Below, one piece after another: positions 34,449 through 42,077 of a stretch of DNA of 64,000 nt (position 1 is the first letter of the stretch; each line of letters starts with the position of its first letter). Under the pieces are notes generated by a model, which was given only the letters and a program-made list of their open reading frames with translations, made no database searches and had not been told where the DNA came from. Both the position numbers and the translations under genes were made by a program. Source of the DNA: Caulobacter sp. 602-1 (lineage in GTDB: Bacteria; Pseudomonadota; Alphaproteobacteria; Caulobacterales; Caulobacteraceae). The DNA is taken from positions 496,001 through 560,000 of the forward strand of contig NZ_RRYI01000002.1 in assembly GCF_003931565.1 (NCBI RefSeq), written 5' to 3'.

Positions 34449-35558
34449 ATGGCGGAAGATTCAGATCCCGAGTCGAAAACAGAAGAACCGTCAGCCAAGA
34501 AGCTGTCGGATGCGCGGGCCAAGGGCGACGTCGTCAAGTCGGCCGACATCCCGCAGCTGGCCTCGCTGGCTGGCGCGGTCTCGGTGATCCTGATCGCCGG
34601 CGGCTGGCTGACGCGCGATCTGATGAGCGCGCTCTATCCGTTCATCGCCCACGCCGGCACGATCGAGATCTCCAGCGGCGGGGCCGTGCTGATCATGAAG
34701 CAGGCGGTGATGGCCGCCCTGCCGCCGCTGCTGCTGGTCATGATCGTCACCGCCGCCATGGGCGTGATCGCAAACGTCTCGCAGACGGGCTTCATGCTGA
34801 CGCCGGATAAGCTGAAGCCGGACTTCAGCAAGCTGAATGTGCTGAAGGGCCTTACCCGGATCTTCGGCATGGACGGGCTGGTGCAGTTCGCCAAGTCGGT
34901 CCTGAAGATCGGCGTTACGGCCTTCATCGCCTGGATGGTGCTGAAGCCCAATGTCGGCGAGGTGCGCAACCTGGTCGGCATGGACGTCTCGCTGCTGATC
35001 CCCGAGGCGCTGAAGCTGTCCAAGAAGCTGCTGATCATGGTGATCATCTTCCTGGTCGCCACCGCCGCCTTCGACTACTTCTGGCAGCGGATTCGGTTCA
35101 TGAACCGCATGCGCATGACCCTTCAGGAGGTCAAGGACGAGTTCAAGCAGTCGGACGGCGACCCGCACATCAAGGGCAAGCGACGCCAGATCCAGATGCA
35201 GCGCTCGCGCCAGCGGATGATGCAGGCCGTGCCCAAGGCGACCGTCGTCGTCATGAACCCGACCCACTACGCGGTCGCGCTGAAGTACGAGGCCGGCGAG
35301 ACCCCCGCGCCGATGTGCGTGGCCAAGGGCGTCGACGAACTGGCCTTGAAGATCCGCGCCCTGGCCGAGGAACATGGCGTGCCGGTGCTGGAGGATCCGC
35401 CCCTTGCTCGCGCCCTCTACGCCAGCGTCGAGGTCGACCAGGAGATCCCGGTCGAGCACTTCGAGGCGGTCGCCAAGGTCATCAGCTTCATCATGAACGG
35501 AAAGAAGCCCCAATCGCGGCCTCAGGGGCGCGCTGGGCAGCGCGCGCGTCCTCTATAA
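34449..35558 (+). CDS. flhB: Flagellar export switch protein FlhB
   Basis: 369 residues: N-terminal EDSDPESKTEEPSAKKLSDA, four membrane spans, and a cytoplasmic domain with the autocleavage site NPTH (Asn270-Pro271) in VVVMNPTHYAVALKYE. FlhB gates the flagellar type III system and switches substrate from rod/hook to filament after self-cleavage. The C-terminal tail is short and basic (KPQSRPQGRAGQRARPL). Last gene of the operon; cckA begins 102 bases downstream with its own promoter. Confidence 0.97.
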   Translation: MAEDSDPESKTEEPSAKKLSDARAKGDVVKSADIPQLASLAGAVSVILIAGGWLTRDLMSALYPFIAHAGTIEISSGGAVLIMKQAVMAALPPLLLVMIVTAAMGVIANVSQTGFMLTPDKLKPDFSKLNVLKGLTRIFGMDGLVQFAKSVLKIGVTAFIAWMVLKPNVGEVRNLVGMDVSLLIPEALKLSKKLLIMVIIFLVATAAFDYFWQRIRFMNRMRMTLQEVKDEFKQSDGDPHIKGKRRQIQMQRSRQRMMQAVPKATVVVMNPTHYAVALKYEAGETPAPMCVAKGVDELALKIRALAEEHGVPVLEDPPLARALYASVEVDQEIPVEHFEAVAKVISFIMNGKKPQSRPQGRAGQRARPL

Positions 35559-35605
35559 GACTCAATTTCCAGAAAACTGACCTAGCAGTCGGGAAAGGCT
35601 ATTCT
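35559..35605 (+). promoter_or_regulatory. cckA promoter region: GANTC site and -35/-10 candidate
   Basis: GACTC (CcrM site) at 35559-35563 directly follows flhB. CTGACCT at 35577-35583, a 14-base spacer and GCTATTCT at 35598-35605 approximate the Caulobacter housekeeping pattern TTGACGS-N10-14-GCTANAWC. This would leave a leader of about 50 bases before cckA. Confidence 0.42.
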
Positions 35606-35660
35606 TTTCCGACTACAGGTGAGTCGCGGCTTCGCCGTAACAAAGGTAACAATCCAGCCG

Positions 35661-37736
35661 ATGGCCGATTTCCAGCTTCAGGACAAAGCTCCGACCGGCG
35701 CGCCGCGCCGGCGCTTCGATCCGTGGCTGGTGGGCGCGGCGGTGTTTTTCGTGGCCGCTGCGGCGTTCGCCGTGGCGCCGGCGCTGAAGGCCGGACCGGT
35801 GACCCTGGCCGGTCTGCTGCTGTTGCTGGGCGTGGCCGGCGTGGCGATCCTGGGCCTGGTGGCCATCCGCGGCTCGGCGGTGACGGGCGCCGACGTCGAC
35901 CAGGCCGAGGGCTTCATCGACGCGCTCAGCGAGCCGGCGGCCCTGGCCGCGCCGGACGGTCGCCTGCTGGCCGCGAACCTGTCCTGGCGCGAGGTGATGG
36001 GCGATCAGCGCCGCCTGCCCAAGGGTGTGGCCGGCTCCAGCCTGTTCGCCGCCCTGGTCCAGGCCCGCAAGGGCGAGATGGCTCAGGGCGTGCTGCGCGC
36101 CAGTGGCGTCGACCACACGGCCAATGTCTCGCGCCTGGCGGGCGGTCGCCTGCTGATCCGTCTGACGCCGATCGTCGAGCTCGAACGCGTGGTCGAGACG
36201 CTGGCGACCGCGCCGGTCGCCGAGCGCGTCGCCCCGCCGCCGACCACCCTGGACGCCTTCGCAGGGGCCTCGCCGTTCGGCGCGGCGCTGCTTGAAGGGC
36301 TGGATCCGTTCAGGTCGAAGGTGCTGGAGGTCAATCCGGCCCTGACGACCATGACCGGCGGCAAGGCGGGCATGGTGTTCGGCGATCTGATCGACCCGGC
36401 CTCGCGCGCCGAGGCCGAGACCCGCCTGAACGAGGGCAAGGCCGGCCCGTTCGAGGTGCGTCTGGCCCGCGATCAGACCCGCATCGCCCATCTCTATCTC
36501 TACCGCGCCGAGGGGCGCGTCGTGGCCTACATGATCGACGTGTCCGAGCAGAAGCAGATGGAGCTTCAGCTGGCCCAGTCGCAGAAGATGCAGGCCATCG
36601 GCCAACTGGCCGGCGGCGTCGCCCACGACTTCAACAACCTGCTGACCGCCATCCAGCTGCGCCTGGACGAGTTGCTGCACCGTCACCCGGTCGGCGATCC
36701 GTCGTACGAGGGCCTGAACGAGATCCGTCAAACGGGGGTGCGCGCCGCCGACCTGGTCCGCAAGCTGCTGGCCTTCTCGCGCAAGCAGACCGTTCAGCGC
36801 GAGGTGCTGGACCTGGGCGAGCTGATCTCGGAGTTCGAGGTCCTGCTGCGCCGCCTGCTGCGCGAAGACGTCAAGCTGATCACCGACTACGGCCGCGACC
36901 TGCCGAAGGTGCGCGCCGACAAGAGCCAGCTCGAGACGGCGGTCATGAACCTGGCGGTCAACGCCCGCGACGCCGTGCGCGCGGCCAAGGGCGGCGGCAT
37001 CGTGCGGATCCGCACCGCCCGCCTGACCCGGGACGAGGCCATCGGCCTGGGCTTCCCGGCGGCCGAGGGCGATGTCGCCTTCATCGAGGTGTCGGATGAC
37101 GGCCCCGGCATCCCGCCCGATGTCATGGGCAAGATCTTCGATCCTTTCTTCACCACCAAGCCGGTGGGCGAGGGGACCGGCCTGGGTCTGGCCACCGTCT
37201 ACGGCATCGTCAAGCAGAGCGACGGCTGGATCCATGTTCACAGCCGGCCGGGCGAGGGCGCGGCCTTCCGCATTTTCCTGCCAATCTACGACGCTCCTGC
37301 GGGCGTCGCCGCCGTCCAGGCCGCCGCCGAGCCGGTCAAGCCGCGCGCCGCCCGCGACCTGTCGGGCGCTGGCCGTATCCTGTTCGTCGAGGACGAAGAC
37401 GCCGTCCGCAGCGTCGCCGCTCGCCTGCTGCGCGCCCGCGGCTACGAGGTGCTGGAAGCCGCCGACGGCGAGGAGGCCCTGATCATCGCCGAGGAGCACG
37501 CCGGCACGATCGACCTGCTGATCTCCGACGTGATCATGCCCGGCATCGACGGACCGACCTTGCTCAAGAAGGCTCGCGGCTATCTGGGCAACGCGCCGGT
37601 GATGTTCATCTCCGGCTACGCCGAGGCCGAGTTCAGCGATCTGCTGGAAGGCGAAACGGGCGTGACCTTCCTGCCCAAGCCGATCGACATCAAGACCCTG
37701 GCCGAGCGGGTCAAGCAGCAGCTGCAGGCGGCTTGA
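35661..37736 (+). CDS. cckA: Cell-cycle hybrid histidine kinase CckA
   Basis: 691 residues, the length known for C. crescentus CckA. Two membrane spans (about 22-42 and 46-66), two PAS-like domains (about 75-300), HisKA with [14 protein letters not shown] (His322), HATPase with [19 protein letters not shown] and [10 protein letters not shown], and a receiver domain with [10 protein letters not shown] (Asp623). Both numbers coincide with the published residues. CckA passes phosphate through ChpT to CtrA and CpdR, switching between kinase and phosphatase under DivL/DivK and c-di-GMP control. ATG 35661 chosen over GTG 35619. The CtrA sites at 30048 and 33315 are thus downstream targets in the same window. 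Confidence 0.97.
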   Translation: MADFQLQDKAPTGAPRRRFDPWLVGAAVFFVAAAAFAVAPALKAGPVTLAGLLLLLGVAGVAILGLVAIRGSAVTGADVDQAEGFIDALSEPAALAAPDGRLLAANLSWREVMGDQRRLPKGVAGSSLFAALVQARKGEMAQGVLRASGVDHTANVSRLAGGRLLIRLTPIVELERVVETLATAPVAERVAPPPTTLDAFAGASPFGAALLEGLDPFRSKVLEVNPALTTMTGGKAGMVFGDLIDPASRAEAETRLNEGKAGPFEVRLARDQTRIAHLYLYRAEGRVVAYMIDVSEQKQMELQLAQSQKMQAIGQLAGGVAHDFNNLLTAIQLRLDELLHRHPVGDPSYEGLNEIRQTGVRAADLVRKLLAFSRKQTVQREVLDLGELISEFEVLLRRLLREDVKLITDYGRDLPKVRADKSQLETAVMNLAVNARDAVRAAKGGGIVRIRTARLTRDEAIGLGFPAAEGDVAFIEVSDDGPGIPPDVMGKIFDPFFTTKPVGEGTGLGLATVYGIVKQSDGWIHVHSRPGEGAAFRIFLPIYDAPAGVAAVQAAAEPVKPRAARDLSGAGRILFVEDEDAVRSVAARLLRARGYEVLEAADGEEALIIAEEHAGTIDLLISDVIMPGIDGPTLLKKARGYLGNAPVMFISGYAEAEFSDLLEGETGVTFLPKPIDIKTLAERVKQQLQAA

Positions 37737-37755
37737 GGCTCGTTGGCCGCTTCCC

Positions 37756-38289
37756 CTATCGTGAAGCGACCGAGGTCTTGGCCGGCAGGAAACGCGGGTT
37801 TCGCACCAGGGCCGCGCTGACCAGGGCGACCAGCAGGCCGACGGGAAAGATCTCGATGAAGGTCATCGGCATTCGGTACAGCGGGTTGGCGTAGCTCTTC
37901 CTCATCTCCGCCATTTCCGCCGCCAGCTTGGCGTAGGCTGCGCCGGAAAGACCCTCGGCCTTCTTCGAGGCCAGGATGCTGGCCGTGTACTCGTCCATGA
38001 AGCGATAGTGGGTGATGGCCAGATAGGCTTCCCATATGGCGACATAGGCGATCCCGGCGACCACGGCGACGCCCAGGCCGACCAGGAAGGCCGGCCAGAA
38101 CTTGATGACCCCGCCCAGCGCCCTGTCGCGGTGCGACTTGATCGCCAGCAGAATCGCGGAAAGTCCGACCAGCATGATCAGATAGCCCAGCCACAGGCTG
38201 TGCTGGGCCGAGAAGACGATGGTGGCGATCATGCCCAGGATGATGATGACGCCCGAGATCAGGCCGTAGGTCAGGATGGTGCGTGTCAT
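37756..38289 (-). CDS. DUF4199 family membrane protein
   Basis: 177 residues with four hydrophobic spans (YGLISGVIIILGMIATIVF, LWLGYLIMLVGLSAILLAI, FLVGLGVAVVAGIAYVAIW, FIEIFPVGLLVALVSAAL) and a helical loop between spans 3 and 4, as in DUF4199. Function unknown. ATG at 38289 has a strong GGAGGAG site. It converges on cckA. Confidence 0.82.
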   Translation of the reverse strand: MTRTILTYGLISGVIIILGMIATIVFSAQHSLWLGYLIMLVGLSAILLAIKSHRDRALGGVIKFWPAFLVGLGVAVVAGIAYVAIWEAYLAITHYRFMDEYTASILASKKAEGLSGAAYAKLAAEMAEMRKSYANPLYRMPMTFIEIFPVGLLVALVSAALVRNPRFLPAKTSVASR

Positions 38290-38406
38290 GGAATTTCTCC
38301 TCCGCGCCGCCCCGCGACGCGTCCCAAGGCTGCCGTCGCCGTGTCCGCGACGGTATCGCCCGAAAGGGTGAGATCGACAGTTTCGTCCTAACGGGCGGCG
38401 GTCAAG

Positions 38407-38820
38407 CTAGGGGATCAGCGCCAGATCCCGGGCCTTGCCGATCGCCTGGGTGCGGCGGCTGACTTCGAGCTTGGCGTAGAGGTTGGCGACGTGAGTCTTG
38501 ACCGTATTGGGGGAGAGGCCCAGGTCGCGGGCGATCTCCTTGTTGGAGCGGCCCGCCGCCAGGCGCTCCAGCACCTTCACCTCCTGGCCCGTCAGGCCCA
38601 GGGCGGCGAGGGCCGCGTCGTTACGCTGGAAGCGCTCGGGCCGCGCCCGCGCCGCCAGCTTCCAGCCGACCCAGACACCGCCGGCCGCGAAGGCCGCGCC
38701 GATCAGGCCTACATAGATCTGCCAGGAGAAGGCGCGGGCCACGAACCGGTACTCCAGCCACTGCAGCGCGAACGCGCCCAGCGCCAGGACCAGCGCCCAC
38801 AGGAGGATCGTGCGGATCAT
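38407..38820 (-). CDS. LuxR-type HTH regulator with membrane anchor
   Basis: 137 residues. Two membrane spans (TILLWALVLALGAFALQW and WQIYVGLIGAAFAAGGVWVG) precede a LuxR/FixJ-type HTH: LTGQEVKVLERLAAGRSNKE, IARDLGLSPNTVKTHVANLY. There is no receiver or sensor domain, so it is an anchored one-component regulator. ATG 38820 has GGGGGA 3-8 bases upstream; ATG 38832 is also possible. It is 20 bases downstream of the gene at 38841-39152, so the two form an operon; an operator-like palindrome lies ahead of them (39171-39189). Confidence 0.87.
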   Translation of the reverse strand: MIRTILLWALVLALGAFALQWLEYRFVARAFSWQIYVGLIGAAFAAGGVWVGWKLAARARPERFQRNDAALAALGLTGQEVKVLERLAAGRSNKEIARDLGLSPNTVKTHVANLYAKLEVSRRTQAIGKARDLALIP

Positions 38821-38840
38821 ATCCCCCCGCATGGCGCGGT

Positions 38841-39152
38841 TCAGCCTAGACGCGCCTTGGCCTCGGGCGGCGCGACCTGGTCGAACAGGATCTTCAGATG
38901 CTGGTCCTTGGCGTGGTCGTTGTGCAGTTCCCACGACAGCGAGACCGGCAGGCGCAGGCGGCCGCCGTCGGACAGGCGGGCGACCAGCACGCGCCAGGAG
39001 AAGCCTTCGCCAGGATCCCCCAGCGGATCCTTGAACTCGACCAGGGCCGGATCGCGCAGGCGAAAGCGCCGCTCGGGATGGGCCTCGAACCAGGCGCGGT
39101 CGGCCTCTGCGGTCGGATCCTTGATGACTTTGGCGGTGACTTTGCGAACCAT
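38841..39152 (-). CDS. Hypothetical protein in operon with the LuxR-type regulator
   Basis: 103 residues, basic N-terminus (VRKVTAKVIKDPTAEADRAW), then FEAHPERRFRLRDP, SWRVLVARLSDGGRLRLPVS and SWELHNDHAKDQHLKILFDQ. Soluble and of mixed alpha/beta character; family not recognised. It is the first gene of a two-gene operon whose promoter region carries a perfect 8-bp inverted repeat. Confidence 0.7.
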   Translation of the reverse strand: MVRKVTAKVIKDPTAEADRAWFEAHPERRFRLRDPALVEFKDPLGDPGEGFSWRVLVARLSDGGRLRLPVSLSWELHNDHAKDQHLKILFDQVAPPEAKARLG

Positions 39153-39170
39153 GGACGCGTCCTAGCACCG

Positions 39171-39189
39171 GATGGGAAAACTTCCCATC
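39171..39189. promoter_or_regulatory. Operator-like inverted repeat before the LuxR-type operon
   Basis: GATGGGAA-AAC-TTCCCATC is a perfect palindrome with 8-bp arms and a 3-base centre, 19-37 bases upstream of the first gene. It is placed to be the binding site of the regulator encoded by the operon. It could instead be a hairpin in the leader RNA. Confidence 0.55.
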
Positions 39190-39290
39190 ATGCGTCCATG
39201 AGGACCGTGGTCGAACAGCAGGGCCTGGAGCCCGTCTAGGAGAGGGCGGCGTTGGCCGCCGGACCTTGGGAGAAGTCCAGCGGCCTCGCG

Positions 39291-40910
39291 CTAGAAGCCG
39301 AAGCGCGCGCCGATCCGCAGGCCGCCGCCGTGTCGACCGCCGCCATAGTCGCCGCCGGCTTCCGCGAAGGTGATCGCGCCGCTGGAGGCGCGATAGCTGA
39401 CGCCGACGGCGACCTGGCCGAAGGTGCGGCCGCCGTCCTTCGACAGGTGTTCGCGCTCGCCGCCGCTGACCAGGGTGAGGCCGTTCTTGATCGTAAAATC
39501 ATGGACCACGAACGCCGCGCCATAGGTGGTCAGGGCGCCGCCCAGCAGGTCGTTCCGCGCCGCGCCGCGCAAGCCCGCCCTGGCGGTGAAGCCGGTGGCG
39601 CGATCGAAGTCCAGGCGCTGGCCCAGGGTCTTCATGTCGTCGAGGTGCGTGCTGACATAGTTGACGCCCAGCAGCGTCTCATAGGCCAGGTCGCCGTCGC
39701 CGAACCGATGACCGGTCTCGACCTGGGCGCCGTAGGCGGTCCCGTCGAACTTGGCGTCGATGCCGTCGACGTCGTTGCGGGCCTTGATCGACTGGAGGTC
39801 GGCCTTGGCCAGGGCGTTGAGGAAAAAGCCGCCTTGGGTCAGGGCGACATAGCCGCCGAAGTTCACCACGCTCAGCTTGACCTCCTGACCCGCCACGCCG
39901 CTGAACCGCATCTTCGCGTCGGCGTAGCCGCCGGTCAGGCCCAGGGCGATGCGACCGTCGTCCAGGCCCGCGTTGAGGAGATCGAGACCCATCTGGCCGC
40001 CATAGGTGGTCTGCTCGTAGTCGACGGCGACCGTGTGCTGGGCCGAGGCGGCGATGTCGTCATCGCGGTCCTGCCGTCCGCCATAGGTCTGGGCCCACAC
40101 GCCCTTGCCATTGGCCGCGGAGCCGGCGTCGCGCAGGCTGGCCACATGCGTGCTCCAGGCGTCCGCCGACTGGCGCCAGACGCTGCTGGCGCCTTCGGAG
40201 ATCTTCAGCGCCTCGTAGGTTCGCTGACCCGCCACGCCCTTCAGGCGATAGGTCCACGTCTTGGTGTCGAACAGCAGGCCGTAACGGATCAGGCCGATTT
40301 CGTTGTTTTCGATGCGGAAGGCGTCCGCCTTCGAGTCCGCGCCGGCCTGGATCAGGATGGGGCCGCTGTCCCCGGTCAGGACCGCGGTCTTTCCCGAAAC
40401 GCCGCCCAGGAGGATCTGCGTGCCGCCGTTGGCGACATCGCCGACGACGAGCATGTCGGCGCCGGTCGGCCCGACATCGAGGCCGAGGCGCGCCTTGCCG
40501 GCGACCCCATTGTAGTCGCCGGATATCGTCAGGACGTCGCCGACATGGCCGTTGCGCAGGTCTATCAGGCCCTGGTTCTTGAGAGCGTCCAGCGACAGCA
40601 AGGACACCTTCACGGGGGACGTCGCGCCGGCGCCCACCGTGAGGACGCCATTGTTCAGCAGCGTGTCGGAGCCGGCGAGGAAATCGACGTCTGCGGTCAG
40701 GTCGACGGCGCCGTTGCTGGTGACTTCGTCGTCCCCGTCCGTGAGCAGCTTGTCGCCGAAGACCGGGCTGGCCTTGGGCGGATCGTCGGCGTGGGCCGCC
40801 ACGGGCGTCAGCAGCATCATGGGGGCGAGGAGGGCCGAGAGCGCGGTCGACGCGCGGAATCGACCCGTGGCCGGCGCGCGAGCGCCAGCCCGGTGAGCAG
40901 AACTCAGCAC
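39291..40910 (-). CDS. Autotransporter-domain outer membrane protein
   Basis: 539 residues from GTG 40910. An extended signal peptide ends near VAAHA (about 41). A short passenger of beta-helix character (NGVLTVGAGATSPVKVSLLS, GDVLTISGDYNG) runs to about 260, followed by a C-terminal beta-barrel (VWAQTYGGRQDRDDDIAASA, NFGGYVALTQGGFFLNALAK) ending in Phe (GARFGF), the BAM recognition signal. The passenger is small, about 200 residues, with no protease motif. Probably surface exposed; adhesion or envelope function is only inferred. Confidence 0.88.
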   Translation of the reverse strand: MLSSAHRAGARAPATGRFRASTALSALLAPMMLLTPVAAHADDPPKASPVFGDKLLTDGDDEVTSNGAVDLTADVDFLAGSDTLLNNGVLTVGAGATSPVKVSLLSLDALKNQGLIDLRNGHVGDVLTISGDYNGVAGKARLGLDVGPTGADMLVVGDVANGGTQILLGGVSGKTAVLTGDSGPILIQAGADSKADAFRIENNEIGLIRYGLLFDTKTWTYRLKGVAGQRTYEALKISEGASSVWRQSADAWSTHVASLRDAGSAANGKGVWAQTYGGRQDRDDDIAASAQHTVAVDYEQTTYGGQMGLDLLNAGLDDGRIALGLTGGYADAKMRFSGVAGQEVKLSVVNFGGYVALTQGGFFLNALAKADLQSIKARNDVDGIDAKFDGTAYGAQVETGHRFGDGDLAYETLLGVNYVSTHLDDMKTLGQRLDFDRATGFTARAGLRGAARNDLLGGALTTYGAAFVVHDFTIKNGLTLVSGGEREHLSKDGGRTFGQVAVGVSYRASSGAITFAEAGGDYGGGRHGGGLRIGARFGF

Positions 40911-41011
40911 TTACTTGGACTCCGTAAGCGATCGCGCCCCCGCGACGCGGCGGAACCTATGAGGGGCGAGAGCCCGGATCAAGCCGAAGTTTCATAAAAA
41001 CTGTACAAGCT

Positions 41012-41533
41012 CTATCGACGTCGCTCCAGCACCATGATCGGCGAGCCCCTGAACGTCGTGTGGGTTTTCAGCGTGAAGCCGACCTTGTCGGCGAGGGCTA
41101 GGGAGGCGGCGTTTTCGGGATCGATGATGCAGGGCACGACCGGCGGCGCCAGGGTCTCGTCGATCCAGGCCAGGCCGGCGCGGACCGCCTCCGTACCGAA
41201 GCCCTGACCATGCGACCAGGCCGCCAGCACCCAGCCCATCTCCGGTAGGCCATACAGGCTGGGTTGGATGTCGCGGCGCAGGTCGGCGAAACCCACCTCG
41301 CCGACATAGCGGCCGGTCGAGGTCTCGCGCACCGCCCAATAGCCGAAGCCCAGCACCTCCCACAGGCCCCGGGCCCGCATCAGCCGCGTCCAGGTCTCCT
41401 CGTCGGTGAACGCGCGCGCGCCGACATGGCGGACCACCACCGGATCGGCCCACATGGCGCGACTGTCCTCGAAGTCGGTCAGAGTCGGGGGCGAAAGGGT
41501 CAGGCGGGCGGTGGTCAGGGTTGGGGCGGGCAT
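41012..41533 (-). CDS. GNAT family N-acetyltransferase (RimJ/RimL type)
   Basis: 173 residues: LTTARLTLSPPTLTDFEDSR at the N-terminus, then the acetyl-CoA binding region GWVLAAWSHGQGFGTEAVRA and ENAASLALADKVGFTLKTHT near the end, typical of GNATs that acetylate N-termini or small amines. The start is ATG at 41533; the frame extends to 41893 but without support. Substrate unknown. It is divergent from the NTF2-like gene. Confidence 0.88.
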   Translation of the reverse strand: MPAPTLTTARLTLSPPTLTDFEDSRAMWADPVVVRHVGARAFTDEETWTRLMRARGLWEVLGFGYWAVRETSTGRYVGEVGFADLRRDIQPSLYGLPEMGWVLAAWSHGQGFGTEAVRAGLAWIDETLAPPVVPCIIDPENAASLALADKVGFTLKTHTTFRGSPIMVLERRR

Positions 41534-41596
41534 CGCGGCTCTGAGTTTGCGTCGAACAGTGAGCAAGCTACACCGGCGCGCAGAGTAGGGAAGACC

Positions 41597-41974
41597 ATGA
41601 CCAAGCCGGAAGACGCGATCGCCGCCCGCCGCAAGCTGACCAACAAGCTGATCGCCGCCAAGGACGCCGCGCGTCTGCGGCCGTTCTTCGATCCGCGCGT
41701 CACTCTGATCGCAGGCGACGGCTCGCTGCTGCTGGGGGCCGAGGACGTGCTGGCCGCCTTCGCCAGCCAGTTCGCCGACAAGGGCTTCGGGGCCTACGTC
41801 CGGACGACGGAGGAGATCAGCTTGAACGCCGAGGGGACCCGCGCCGCCGAGCGTGGCCGCTGGGTCGGCCAATGGAAGGACGCCTCCGAGCAATCGGGGA
41901 CCTATCTGGCTACCTGGAAGAAGGTCACCGGCCAGTGGGTGATCGAGAACGAGCTGTTCGTGACGCTGGCGTGA
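41597..41974 (+). CDS. NTF2-like (SnoaL/DUF4440) protein
   Basis: 125 residues. AARRKLTNKLIAAKDAARLR, FFDPRVTLIAGDGSLLLGAE and the end ATWKKVTGQWVIENELFVTL fit the cone-shaped NTF2-like fold of DUF4440 proteins. These may be small enzymes or binding proteins. ATG at 41597 has GTAGGGAAG upstream. Confidence 0.82.
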   Translation: MTKPEDAIAARRKLTNKLIAAKDAARLRPFFDPRVTLIAGDGSLLLGAEDVLAAFASQFADKGFGAYVRTTEEISLNAEGTRAAERGRWVGQWKDASEQSGTYLATWKKVTGQWVIENELFVTLA

Positions 41975-41996
41975 GCTTGGTGATTGTAATCGCCCG

Positions 41997-42009
41997 CATG
42001 ACGCGGAAT
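41997..42009 (+). repeat. 13-base motif CATGACGCGGAAT, copy 2
   Basis: Identical to 31929-31941. It lies 69 bases before the DUF885 start at 42078 and is followed by TAATTTCGCC. Confidence 0.5.
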
Positions 42010-42077
42010 TAATTTCGCCAAAGCCGGGCGGGGGCTTACGCCTTCGCCCTCAATTAGGGCCCCGGGGAGGAAAAGCC

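Noticed and set aside
35613..37499. 628-codon frame opposite cckA
   Set aside because: Shadow of cckA, which matches the known protein to the residue.
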